The notes under the pieces: generated by a model
What the model saw: the letters and a program-made list of their open reading frames with translations, nothing else
Database searches by the model: none
Told to the model about the DNA's origin: nothing
Position numbers and translations under genes: made by a program
NCBI GenBank assembly: GCA_052108535.1
Contig: JBQDZM010000004.1
Location: 79,418-143,417 of the forward strand
Source of the DNA: Galactobacter sp052108535
GTDB taxonomy: Bacteria; Actinomycetota; Actinomycetes; Actinomycetales; Micrococcaceae
Length of the DNA: 64,000 nt
Direction: 5' to 3'
Shown: in pieces, positions 8,280 through 16,156 of the stretch
Numbering within the stretch: position 1 is the stretch's first letter
Layout of the letters: every line of letters starts with the position of its first letter

Positions 8280-9311
8280 ATGTCTGATGCGCAGCCCTCG
8301 TCGTCACGCCCGGGCCTCGGTATGGCTCTGAGGGTCACCGCTGCCGTGGCGTTGTTGGGTGTCTGGGTGGGACTGACCTCCACTACTCGCGCGGATCCGG
8401 CCGACGCGCGTCCCGGGATGGCGTTGTCCGTTGACGCGGCGCCTGAATCGTTGGCGGAAGGCTCCGCCGCCCGGCAGTTGTACCGTTTGTTGGCCGCCAC
8501 GGAGTCCACGCAGAGCGCCAACGATCTTCGAGCTGCACTCTCAGAGTCCCGGGACCTGCTTGGTCTGGAGATCCCCGAGGCGGACGCCGAGGTGGATACC
8601 GCGCATGACGCCGACGACAACCCGGTTAAGTTCGCCACGTCCGGGTTGGCCGTATCGGAGGCCTTGGTCAAGGCCGGATTGAAGGCGCCCCAGGATCAGG
8701 CGTCACGTTTGTTGGTGAGTGCGGCCTTGATCGACGATGCCTCGCGCGCCACGTTGGAGGCCAACAATCAGCAGGCACCCAAGGACTCCGGCGTGGATGC
8801 CGTGCTCGGCTACGACGAGCGCCCGGCCCTCACCGACCTGGTCGGTGAGCTGACCCCCGCCCTCCCCTCAGGGTTGAAGGGCACTTCGTGCGACCCAATG
8901 GCCGACGACACGGAGCGGCTTGCGAAGGCCCGCGCCGGTTTTGCCAACGACCCCGTGGCCGGGGCCCGGGCCGCCGAGTCCCGCGGCCGGGCCTTCCACG
9001 CCGTTGGCGCGGAGGCGGGCAGGCTCGCGTATGCGACCCGGGTGGTGGGGCAGCGGCAGAGTTCCACTGTGTTCTTGGAACGCGCGGATGATCTGGACGG
9101 TTTTGTGGAGGGACTCCAAGAACTCATGCCAGCTGGCTGTGCCCCCGTGGTGACCTCATCGGTGGGTGCCACGGATGCGTTGACGGATCCCACGAGCACT
9201 CTGCCCGAGTCCCAGACCGCGCTGGCGGACAAGACACGAATTGCCGCCGCCGCGATGCCTGTAGGGGAAACCCGCACGGCCCTGGCGAAGCTGTGGTGGC
9301 GACTGCGGTGA
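8280..9311 (+). CDS. Membrane-anchored or secreted protein, possibly DUF4439 (ferritin-like)
   Basis: This 343-residue protein has an N-terminal hydrophobic segment (GMALRVTAAVALLGVWVGLTS, residues ~14-34) followed by an Ala/Asp/Glu-rich, mostly helical extracytoplasmic part. There is one Cys pair (GTSCDPM and PAGCAPV) that could form a disulfide. The last ~150 residues (GRAFHAVGAEAGRLAYATRVVGQ) loosely recall the ferritin-like DUF4439 proteins that I remember next to rimP in Micrococcales, but the match is weak. The ATG at 8280 is used; one at 8271 is equally possible and neither has a strong ribosome binding site. It is divergent from rimP. The function is unknown. Confidence 0.6.
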   Translation: MSDAQPSSSRPGLGMALRVTAAVALLGVWVGLTSTTRADPADARPGMALSVDAAPESLAEGSAARQLYRLLAATESTQSANDLRAALSESRDLLGLEIPEADAEVDTAHDADDNPVKFATSGLAVSEALVKAGLKAPQDQASRLLVSAALIDDASRATLEANNQQAPKDSGVDAVLGYDERPALTDLVGELTPALPSGLKGTSCDPMADDTERLAKARAGFANDPVAGARAAESRGRAFHAVGAEAGRLAYATRVVGQRQSSTVFLERADDLDGFVEGLQELMPAGCAPVVTSSVGATDALTDPTSTLPESQTALADKTRIAAAAMPVGETRTALAKLWWRLR

Positions 9312-9383
9312 CATCGTCATGTCTCGTCGTGCGTCCGCCGCGGCACTGCATCCGAAACTGGCTCAGTTCCCCAAGACACCTAA

Positions 9384-9489
9384 GCTATGCAGTCGAGACA
9401 ACCTGTTCCAACATCGCTATCAGCGGTCTCAGGTCGCCGTCTTCAGCCGCAGCGCGTGCTGCCGGGGCCACCTAGAGTTTGAAAGTCAC
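9384..9489 (-). pseudogene. Possible remnant of the partner RelE/ParE-type toxin
   Basis: A GTG at 9489 overlaps the antitoxin stop by four bases (GTGA), the classic coupling of toxin-antitoxin pairs. The frame reads VTFKL, a stop, then VAPAARAAAEDGDLRPLIAMLEQVVSTA and a stop. RelE/ParE-type toxins often begin with a short strand followed by a V-A-P-A-A-R helix start, so this looks like a toxin start that has lost its body. The rest of the segment shows no toxin similarity. The short length makes the call tentative. Confidence 0.3.
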
Positions 9490-9755
9490 GCGCTGCGCCG
9501 GGATGCACGATCCGTGGCGATTTGTCCGAGTCCATGGATGTACTCTTCGAGAGAATCTGCAGGAATCTCGATACCTTCACCTCGATCAAGCTGTTCAAGG
9601 CCCACGTCCACTGCAGCCTTGAGTTCGGCGTAGCGAGCTTCATCGACATCGTCCCTAGTTTCAAGTGTGGCGATGAGCTCCTACGCGACCTCTGCGCGTT
9701 CGGAGCGCGAGAGCGCACGAGCTGCGTCGAGCACTTCGGCGAAGGTAGCGTTCAT
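9486..9755 (-). pseudogene. Antitoxin of an addiction module, interrupted by an in-frame stop
   Basis: Reading the minus strand from the ATG at 9755 gives MNATFAEVLDAARALSRSER, then AEVA, a TAG at 9683-9681, then ELIATLETRDDVDEARYAELKAAVDVGLEQLDRGEGIEIPADSLEEYIHGLGQIATDRASRRSA and TGA. The 89 codons resemble the small 'putative addiction module component' antitoxins (TIGR02574-like) of RelE/ParE systems, with the typical LSxxERAEVAxELIATL opening and RGEGIEIP turn. The single amber codon at position 25 breaks an otherwise intact frame. The stop overlaps a possible GTG toxin start. A sequencing error is possible but would have to be a substitution. Confidence 0.6.
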
Positions 9756-9861
9756 TCCGTAGCGTACGCCGCCGTGCTGACCTCGCGGGAAGATCTGGTC
9801 GTGCTGCAGCAGCCCGTCGGAGGCGCGGGGCTCGAATCCTAGACCTCGTCCGCGTGGAGGA

Positions 9862-10707
9862 TTAGACCGACTCGATGATGAGGTCGGATCCTAGTTTGAG
9901 GATCAGGGCCACGACCACCACCACGAAGACCACGCGCACAAATCCGGATCCCTTGGACACGGCCATGCGGGAGCCCAGATAGCCGCCCACCATGTTGGAG
10001 GCGCCCAGGATCAGGCCAATCCCCCACAGCACGTGACCGGTGGGAACGAAGAGAGCCAGGGCTCCTAAGTTGGTGGCGAGGTTGGCGATCTTGGCCTTGG
10101 CCGAGCCGTCCAGGAAGCTGTAGCCCAGCACTCCCACCAGGGCGATCACCAGGAAGGACCCTGTGCCAGGCCCCAGGATTCCGTCGTAGAAACCGATCAC
10201 GGCGCCGATGGCGCAGGCGATCCCATAGTGCCTCCAGCCCTCATGCTTCAGCCGCGTATTCAGGCCGGAACCCTTCTTGGCCAGAGTGAAGCAGAGCACC
10301 AACACCAGGGCAGCGACGATGACCGGTTTGATCACCGATGCGGGCAACAGTGTGGCCACGGCCGCGCCTCCGAAGGAGGCGGACGCCGCGCACAGCGCAA
10401 GGGGCAGTGCCGTGCGGAGGTCGGGATGCACTCGTCGGGCATAGGTCACCGTCGCCGTGGCCGTTCCGAACACGGAACCCATCTTGTTGGTGGCCAACGC
10501 CTGCACCGGGGAGATCCCCGGCACCAACAGCATGATGGGTAGCTGGATCAGCCCTCCCCCGCCCACCACGGCATCCACCCAGCCGGCCAACAGGCCGCCC
10601 ACGATGATGAACGCGAGCGTGGACGGGTGCAACCCGTCCCAACCGGCCCCCGTGAGGGTGTCGGTTGGGACGGAGGCCGTCGCCTGCAGTGCCGAGGAGA
10701 GAATCAC
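9862..10707 (-). CDS. TauE/SafE (TSUP) family membrane transporter
   Basis: This is a 281-residue polytopic membrane protein with two similar halves. Each half carries the family-type glycine motif: FIIVGGLLAGWVDAVVGGGGLIQLPIMLL at residues ~33-61 and CAIGAVIGFYDGILGPGTGSFLVIALV at ~165-192. There are about eight hydrophobic segments. TSUP members export sulfite, sulfoacetate or other organosulfur anions or take up sulfur compounds; the substrate here cannot be read from sequence. Its ATG overlaps the proS stop by four bases (ATGA), so it is translated with proS, an unusual partner that probably reflects position rather than function. Confidence 0.85.
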   Translation of the reverse strand: MILSSALQATASVPTDTLTGAGWDGLHPSTLAFIIVGGLLAGWVDAVVGGGGLIQLPIMLLVPGISPVQALATNKMGSVFGTATATVTYARRVHPDLRTALPLALCAASASFGGAAVATLLPASVIKPVIVAALVLVLCFTLAKKGSGLNTRLKHEGWRHYGIACAIGAVIGFYDGILGPGTGSFLVIALVGVLGYSFLDGSAKAKIANLATNLGALALFVPTGHVLWGIGLILGASNMVGGYLGSRMAVSKGSGFVRVVFVVVVVALILKLGSDLIIESV

Positions 10708-12506
10708 CGGTCGGCGGCTGAGCCTGCCACCTGGGCTACGACGGCGTCCAAGGCCACCTCGGAGGACGTCCCGGAGACACGGTCCTTAACCTCGACGACG
10801 CCATCCGCGACGCCGCGCCCCACCACCACTGCGGTGGGCACGCCGATGAGCTCGGCATCCTTGAACTTCACGCCGGCGGAAACCTTGGGGCGGTCATCCA
10901 ACATGACGTCCAACCCCGCGGCCTCCAGCTCGGAGGCCAGGTTCTCTGCGGTGGTGTTGAGCTCCTCGCCCTTACCGGCCACGAGCACCACGACATGCGC
11001 CGGGGCCACTGCCGCGGGCCACGCCAGACCCTTGTCGTCATGGTGGGATTCGGCGATGGCCGCCACGGCGCGGGTCACGCCGACACCGTAGGAACCCATG
11101 GTGACCGTGACAGCCTTGCCGTTCTGATCCAGGACCTTCAGCCCCATGGCCTCGGCATACTTACGGCCAAGCTGGAAGATGTGCCCCATCTCGATACCGC
11201 GAGTGGTGGAAAGCGGACCGGAGCCGTCCGGTGCCGGGTCGCCGTCGCGCACCTCGCAGGCCTCCACGACGCCGTCCCAGGTGAAGTCGCGTCCGGCCAC
11301 CAGGCCGTAGACGTGCTGACCCGGTGCGTTGGCTCCCGTGATCCAGGTGGTGCCGGAGACCACGCGAGGATCCACGAGGAAGGGCAGCTTGGTGGCAGAC
11401 TTTGCACCCAGGACGGGGGCGTCCAGGCTGAGGCCGGGGCCGATGTAGCCCTTGACCAGGCCCGGATTGTTCTTGAGGTCCTCATCGGTTGCGGCGTCAA
11501 CGGACACCTCACCGGCGATACCGAGGTGCTCCCCGATGGTGGCCTCCGAACGCTTCAGGTCCACCTGGCGATCCCCGGGGACGCCGATCACGGCGATGAC
11601 CCGCTCGCCCTCGGGCGTGGTGACGGCCACGACGACGTTCTTCAACGTATCTGCCGCAGTCCAGGCGCGCTCCGGGTTGGCGTGCAGTTCGTTGGAGACG
11701 TTCACCAGCGTCTCGATGGTGGGGGTGTCCGGGGTATCATACACCTGCGCGGCCGGAGCGTCGGTGAAGTCGATCTCCTCCGGGACCACGGTGGTGACGG
11801 CCTCCACGTTGGCGGCGAAGCCTCCCGGGGAGACCACGAAGGTGTCCTCACCGATCTCGGTAGGGTGCAGGAACTCCTCCGACTTGGAACCACCCATGGC
11901 GCCGGACATCGCGGAGACGGGACGAACGGGCAGATCGAGACGCTCAAAGATCTTCAGGTACGCGGCACGGTGAGCGGCGTAGGCCTCGTCCAGCCCCTCG
12001 TCATCCACGGTGAAGGAGTAGGAGTCCTTCATGATGAACTCGCGCCCGCGCAGCAGGCCGGCGCGGGGGCGGGCCTCATCACGGTACTTGGTCTGGATCT
12101 GGTACAGGTAGAGCGGCAGATCCTTGTAGGAGGAGTAGAGGTCCTTCACCAGGAGCGTGAACATCTCCTCGTGGGTGGGGGCCAGCAGGTAATCGGCCTC
12201 CTTTCGGTCCTTGAGGCGGAAGATGTTGTCCCCGTATTCCTCCCAGCGGCCGGAGGCCTCGTAGGGCTCCTTGGGCAGCAGGGCAGGGAAGTGGACTTCC
12301 TGAGCGCCGATGGCGTTCATTTCCTCGCGGACGATGTTCTCCACCTTGGCAAGGACCTTCAGACCCAGCGGCAGCCACGTGTAGATGCCCGGGGCGGCGC
12401 GGCGGATGTAACCGGCACGAACCAGCAGCTTATGGCTGTCGACCTCGGCTTCTGCCGGGTCATCGCGCAGAGTGCGCAGGAACAGAGTGGAGAGGCGGAG
12501 CACCAC
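10704..12506 (-). CDS. proS: Prolyl-tRNA synthetase
   Basis: This 600-residue class II aminoacyl-tRNA synthetase is of the long bacterial type with the editing (INS) insertion. Motif 1 region is GIYTWLPLGLKVLAKVENIVREEM, motif 2 is KYRDEARPRAGLLRGREFIMKDSYSF, and motif 3 lies around YGVGVTRAVAAIAE, followed by the anticodon-binding domain (VVVLVAGKGEELNTTAENLASELEAAG). The editing domain occupies roughly residues 225-400. The start is GTG at 12506 with an AAAGGG-type ribosome binding site. The proS/M50-protease/GNAT neighbourhood is conserved in actinobacteria. Confidence 0.97.
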   Translation of the reverse strand: MVLRLSTLFLRTLRDDPAEAEVDSHKLLVRAGYIRRAAPGIYTWLPLGLKVLAKVENIVREEMNAIGAQEVHFPALLPKEPYEASGRWEEYGDNIFRLKDRKEADYLLAPTHEEMFTLLVKDLYSSYKDLPLYLYQIQTKYRDEARPRAGLLRGREFIMKDSYSFTVDDEGLDEAYAAHRAAYLKIFERLDLPVRPVSAMSGAMGGSKSEEFLHPTEIGEDTFVVSPGGFAANVEAVTTVVPEEIDFTDAPAAQVYDTPDTPTIETLVNVSNELHANPERAWTAADTLKNVVVAVTTPEGERVIAVIGVPGDRQVDLKRSEATIGEHLGIAGEVSVDAATDEDLKNNPGLVKGYIGPGLSLDAPVLGAKSATKLPFLVDPRVVSGTTWITGANAPGQHVYGLVAGRDFTWDGVVEACEVRDGDPAPDGSGPLSTTRGIEMGHIFQLGRKYAEAMGLKVLDQNGKAVTVTMGSYGVGVTRAVAAIAESHHDDKGLAWPAAVAPAHVVVLVAGKGEELNTTAENLASELEAAGLDVMLDDRPKVSAGVKFKDAELIGVPTAVVVGRGVADGVVEVKDRVSGTSSEVALDAVVAQVAGSAADR

Positions 12507-12677
12507 GGGGCATCCCTTTCGTACGACGCCGGGGTGGCCGGCGCCGTGGACGTGTGACGTGACTTGTCAGCCCGCGCGTGCGCGGACCTCATAAGATTCT
12601 ACCGGCGCCGCGAGCGTTCCCGGGCCTGAGGAGTGAACCAAGCACGGGCGGGTCGTGACCTGATGCGGGTTGTCCCG

Positions 12678-13556
12678 TCAGAACAGGACGGTCGCGAACT
12701 CCCCCACTTGCCGGAAACCGACACTGCGGTAGGTACGCAGAGCCCGTTCGTTGTAATCGTTCACGTACAGGGAGGTGATCGGGGCGACCTTCAGTGCCAG
12801 CGCGATCACGTCCGCCACCCGGGACTCCGCCAGCCCCATCCCCCGGCGATCCGGATGCATCCACACACCCTGGATCTGTGTGGCCCTGGGCGTCACGACA
12901 CCCAACTCGGCCTTGAACAGGATCCGACCCGCAGCATCGGTCTCCACCAGCGCGTGACCGGAACGAACCATCCAATCCACCCGTTGCCGGTACGCAGCCT
13001 CCCCATTGGTGAAGGGTGAATACCCCAGTTCCTCCTGGAACATCGCCACGCACGCCGGAAGTAGTGCAGCCCCGTCCGTTGGCCAGGCCCGTCGCACCAA
13101 ACCAGCACCGGCATCGCTCGGCACAGCATCCGCAACCATCAACGGCTGGTGCTCACGCACCGCAAAGGCACGCTGGCGTCCCCGGGACAGCTCCGCCCAC
13201 AGCGCCAACGTGGCCTCACGCGGACCGAACACCGAAGCGAAGCGTCGGTGCAGCCCAAGCAAGTGGCGGCCAAAGACGGCCGCGTCCTCTACCGTGCATT
13301 CCACGGGGACCACATTGGAACCGACCCAGCACGCGGCCATCAGCTGGCCATCGTCACTGAACCGTCCCACATAGAACGATCCGGACGATCCCGCCGCGCT
13401 GCGTTCATCCGTCAATTGCGAATCCACGAACGCATTGGTGACCGGGTCCCGGTCCACGAGCGCACGCAAGGACGCGGTGTCAGCCGTTCCCAGACGTCTG
13501 ACACCGTCCACCGCGGATCGGTGCCTGCCGGGCAGCCCCCAGCGAATGACGGACAC
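12678..13556 (-). CDS. GNAT acetyltransferase with N-terminal DUF4081-like domain
   Basis: The 292-residue protein has two parts. Residues ~18-150 (VRRLGTADTASLRALVDRDPVTNAFVDSQL...) resemble the DUF4081 domain. The C-terminal ~140 residues form a GNAT domain with the acetyl-CoA loop motif VWMHPDRRGMGLAESRVADVIALAL and the terminal YVNDYNERALRTYRSVGFRQVGEF. Actinobacterial homologues (for example the mycobacterial gene next to ispG) sit beside the M50 protease and the MEP-pathway gene ispG; here ispG is missing. The start is GTG at 13556, 15 bases after the YciI gene. The acceptor substrate is unknown. Confidence 0.85.
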   Translation of the reverse strand: MSVIRWGLPGRHRSAVDGVRRLGTADTASLRALVDRDPVTNAFVDSQLTDERSAAGSSGSFYVGRFSDDGQLMAACWVGSNVVPVECTVEDAAVFGRHLLGLHRRFASVFGPREATLALWAELSRGRQRAFAVREHQPLMVADAVPSDAGAGLVRRAWPTDGAALLPACVAMFQEELGYSPFTNGEAAYRQRVDWMVRSGHALVETDAAGRILFKAELGVVTPRATQIQGVWMHPDRRGMGLAESRVADVIALALKVAPITSLYVNDYNERALRTYRSVGFRQVGEFATVLF

Positions 13557-13571
13557 TTGGTGAGGACCGGA

Positions 13572-13874
13572 TCAGGCGTAGTGAGCCAGTTCGCCCGTAG
13601 CGGGAGTCCACTTCCGCACGGTCACCAGGTCGATGACACCGGCCTCGGCAAAGGGGTCCTTCTCCAGGGAAGCGGAGACGGTTTCGGAGTCGGGAGCCTG
13701 GAAGATCAGCATGGCTTCCTCTGAACCGATGGGCCCTGCAGCCACGAGTTTCACGTTTCCGCTGGTTTCGGAACCATCCAAGCCCGCAAGCCACGAGCGG
13801 TGGGAGGGACGGACCTCGTCACGGGTGGACGCCGAGTCGTCAGCGTAGAGGTAGTCGATGCGAAAGAGACTCAT
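13572..13874 (-). CDS. YciI family protein
   Basis: This 100-residue protein starts MSLFRIDYLYADDSASTRDEVRPSHRSWLAGL. The His and Asp positions, the central GPIGSEEAMLIFQAPDSETVSASLEKDPFAEAGV and the terminal VRKWTP are typical of the YCII/ferredoxin-like fold. The DPF-AG pattern is a family landmark. No ribosome binding site precedes the ATG at 13874; a -10-like TAGTCT lies about 12 bases upstream, so a leaderless transcript is possible. It lies between the M50 protease (43-base gap) and the GNAT gene. The biochemical role is unknown; YciI proteins are thought to be small enzymes. Confidence 0.85.
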   Translation of the reverse strand: MSLFRIDYLYADDSASTRDEVRPSHRSWLAGLDGSETSGNVKLVAAGPIGSEEAMLIFQAPDSETVSASLEKDPFAEAGVIDLVTVRKWTPATGELAHYA

Positions 13875-13917
13875 GGGTTCAAGACTAACCGCCAGCGTCA
13901 CCGGGACGCGGAGCGTG

Positions 13918-15273
13918 TTACCCCAACACCACGGGTTTGACGATGTCCGCATAGATCAACAGCGCACCCATGACCAACAAAGCGACGGCCACAACATAGG
14001 TCACTGGCAACATCTTGCTCATGTCCACCGGTCCAGGATCCTTGCGCTTGAAGAGCTTGTTGAAGCGTTTCCGCAGCCCCTCCCACAGCGCACCGGCCAC
14101 GTGGCCGCCGTCCAACGGGGTCAGCGGGATCAGATTGAACACGAACAAGGCGATATTGAGACTGCCCACCAGTGACAAGTAGGTCGCGATCTTGTCCTTG
14201 ACCGCCACCCCCTCCATCGCGGTGACATCGCCGGCAATGCGGCCGACACCCACCACGGACATGGGACCGTCTGGATCACGCGGCTGCGTCCCGAAGGCCG
14301 CCTTCGCCACCGACACCAACCGGGCAGGAAGATCCACGACGATCCGCCCCACATTGGTCACGTTGTCCCACACGAATCCCGGAACCGCCGTGACCGGTTC
14401 CTGCAGCGTCTGCACCTGCGAGCCGATCCCGGCGAACCCAACCTCCGCGGTCTTCGTGGCGCCATCCGCGTTGATCTCTACCCGCCCGAACTTGTCCGTC
14501 ACCGGACGCTGCATGGGCATTGGTTCCATGCTGGTGGTGTGGCGGTCACCGTCCCGAACATAGGTGACCTGCACCTGGTCACCAGCGTTGGCCTTGATCT
14601 CATCGGTCAGAGCGTTCCAACCGCGAGTGCCAACGTCCTTGCCGTTGACCTTCACGATCTCATCCCCCACCCGGAGCCCGGCCGCGTAGGCCGGCCCCTC
14701 CGGATCGCCCTCCTGGCAGGTGCCCGCATCAGCATCGGTGAGGCCACGCTCCTGCTGTTGCTCGGTGGTCAGCACGCACTGATAGATCTCCCCCACCTTG
14801 TTGGTGGGTGTCGCCGTCCCGAAACCGCACAGAACGATCGTGAAGATCACCGCGGCCAAGAGCAGGTTCATGGTGGGGCCGCCCAGCATGATGATGATCC
14901 GCTTGTAGATGGGCAGTTGATGGAACATGCGGCCGTCATCCTCCGGCCGAATCAGTTCCCCCTCCGCCTGTTTGGCCTCATCGGCCAGCTGCTGGAACAT
15001 CCCTGTGCGGCTGGAACGCGCTGTGCCGTCCTTGGCGGGCGGGTACATGCCAATCATGGAGATGTAACCACCCAGCGGCAGCAACTTGATCCCGTACTCC
15101 GTCTCCCCCTTTTTCCTGGAGAAGAGGGTGGGTCCGAAGCCGATCATGTATTTGGGCACCCGCAGGCCAAATTTCTTGGCCGGGAACAGGTGGCCCAACT
15201 CATGCAGCGCGATGGAGACGCCGATCCCCACCAGCATGATCAGCGCGCCGATGATGTACGCCAGCGCGGTCAT
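13918..15273 (-). CDS. rseP: Site-2-type M50 zinc metalloprotease (RseP/Rip1 family)
   Basis: This intramembrane protease is expected to cleave anti-sigma factors or other membrane proteins in regulated proteolysis. The 451-residue protein begins MTALAYIIGALIMLVGIGVSIALHELGHLFPAKKFG with the zinc motif HELGH. A PDZ domain lies at ~190-290 (AAGLRVGDEIVKVNGKDV), and the second conserved motif NLIPLTPLDGGH is near residue 395. About four membrane segments are present. The ATG at 15273 has GTCAGGAG upstream; the frame extends further but without a signal. In most actinobacteria dxr and ispG flank this gene; neither is in the window, where a YciI gene and a GNAT gene take those places. Confidence 0.93.
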   Translation of the reverse strand: MTALAYIIGALIMLVGIGVSIALHELGHLFPAKKFGLRVPKYMIGFGPTLFSRKKGETEYGIKLLPLGGYISMIGMYPPAKDGTARSSRTGMFQQLADEAKQAEGELIRPEDDGRMFHQLPIYKRIIIMLGGPTMNLLLAAVIFTIVLCGFGTATPTNKVGEIYQCVLTTEQQQERGLTDADAGTCQEGDPEGPAYAAGLRVGDEIVKVNGKDVGTRGWNALTDEIKANAGDQVQVTYVRDGDRHTTSMEPMPMQRPVTDKFGRVEINADGATKTAEVGFAGIGSQVQTLQEPVTAVPGFVWDNVTNVGRIVVDLPARLVSVAKAAFGTQPRDPDGPMSVVGVGRIAGDVTAMEGVAVKDKIATYLSLVGSLNIALFVFNLIPLTPLDGGHVAGALWEGLRKRFNKLFKRKDPGPVDMSKMLPVTYVVAVALLVMGALLIYADIVKPVVLG

Positions 15274-15494
15274 GAGTCGACTCCTGACCCGATCACGCCA
15301 AAGATTCCACGCTGACCCACGTGGTGAAGAGGAGAGCACCAGCTCTGCAACAACGATTTCTGCACAATGCTGCAGTCTTCCACCTACGCCTGTCCGGATG
15401 CTGAGTCCACGCCGGAGAGCACACCATCAAGCCGGTACGCTGGGGACAAGGTCGAAACCCCGACCAGCATGCCCCGAGACCAGGAGGCCCACCA

Positions 15495-15959
15495 GTGCAG
15501 CTCCGCCCCGTAGAGAACGGCGACCTGGACCGTTTCTTTGTCCAACAGCTCGACCCCGAGGCCAACGAGATGGCCGCCTTCACCGCCAAGAACCCCTCCG
15601 ACCGTGGCGTATTCAATTACCACTGGAGCCTCATGCTGCGTGATCCGGAGACCGTGGTGCGCACCATCGAGGTGGACGGCGACGTGGCCGGCTCCATTGT
15701 GCTCTACCCCAACGAGGGCGTGCCAGAGCTCAGCTTCTGGACCGATCGCAAGTACTGGGGCCAGGGCGTCACCACCGCCGCCGTGGACGCCATGCTGCAG
15801 GAATTCCCCGCCCGTCCCGTGCGTGCCCGCGTGGTCTCCGACAACATCGGCACCCACAAGATCCTGGAACGCCGCGGCTTCGTGAAGATCGGTGAGACCA
15901 AGGACTTCGCCGTGGCCCGCGGCGCGGTGGTCAGCGAAGACATCCTCGAACTGGCCTGA
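15495..15959 (+). CDS. GNAT family N-acetyltransferase (RimJ/RimL-like)
   Basis: This is a 154-residue single-domain GNAT. The start is GTG at 15495 with CCAGGAGG upstream. The fold elements are clear: the N-terminal LRPVENGDLDRFF, the beta-4/acetyl-CoA region ELSFWTDRKYWGQGVTTAAVDAMLQEF, and the C-terminal VVSDNIGTHKILERRGFVKIGETK typical of the RimJ-like group. It is divergent from the M50 protease and convergent with the acetate symporter. A hairpin-rich spacer follows its stop. The substrate is unknown. Confidence 0.85.
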   Translation: MQLRPVENGDLDRFFVQQLDPEANEMAAFTAKNPSDRGVFNYHWSLMLRDPETVVRTIEVDGDVAGSIVLYPNEGVPELSFWTDRKYWGQGVTTAAVDAMLQEFPARPVRARVVSDNIGTHKILERRGFVKIGETKDFAVARGAVVSEDILELA

Positions 15960-15997
15960 GCCCGTCAGGGCCTTCGCCTAGACCTACGCCCGGGCCT

Positions 15998-16062
15998 ATG
16001 CCCGACGGCGATCACGCGCCCAGGTGCCTGCTGGCACCTGGGCGCGTCGCGTCGTCGGGCAT
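15998..16062. terminator. Nested palindrome with ATGCCCGACG ends, likely bidirectional terminator
   Basis: The outer arms ATGCCCGACG (15998-16007) and CGTCGGGCAT (16053-16062) are perfect inverted repeats. They enclose a second hairpin with a 13-bp perfect stem (16016-16028 with 16033-16045, loop TGCT). The element lies between convergent genes, and the same ends recur at 58745-58828. Confidence 0.7.
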
Positions 16063-16097
16063 GGTGTTGCGGCGACGACGGCTGTGGCAGCGGAACG

Positions 16098-16137
16098 CGC
16101 CAGGGGCGCCATGACCGAAGTCATGGCGCCCCTGGCG
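16098..16137. terminator. 18-bp perfect hairpin, terminator for the acetate symporter gene
   Basis: The stem 16098-16115 pairs perfectly with 16120-16137 around a four-base CGAA loop. It lies 20 bases beyond the stop codon of the minus-strand symporter gene and can fold in either orientation. Confidence 0.75.
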
Positions 16138-16156
16138 TGTTGAAAACCCGAGTGGG

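Larger units (their letters stand above)
9312..9861. other. Intergenic stretch holding decayed toxin-antitoxin DNA
   Basis: Apart from the broken antitoxin and the toxin scrap on the minus strand, no intact gene is seen in these 550 bases. The open frames on the plus strand lack ribosome binding sites and antisense the antitoxin. The composition is less GC-rich in codon third positions than the flanking genes, which fits transferred and decaying DNA. Confidence 0.55.

Noticed and set aside
9820..9845. GGCTCGAATCCTAG as the T arm of a tRNA
   Set aside because: The T stem does not pair, and no anticodon or D arm can be found upstream.
10995..12557. A 520-codon plus-strand frame opposite proS
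   Set aside because: It is complementary to conserved synthetase motifs and has a His/Gly/Val-rich composition typical of antisense shadows.
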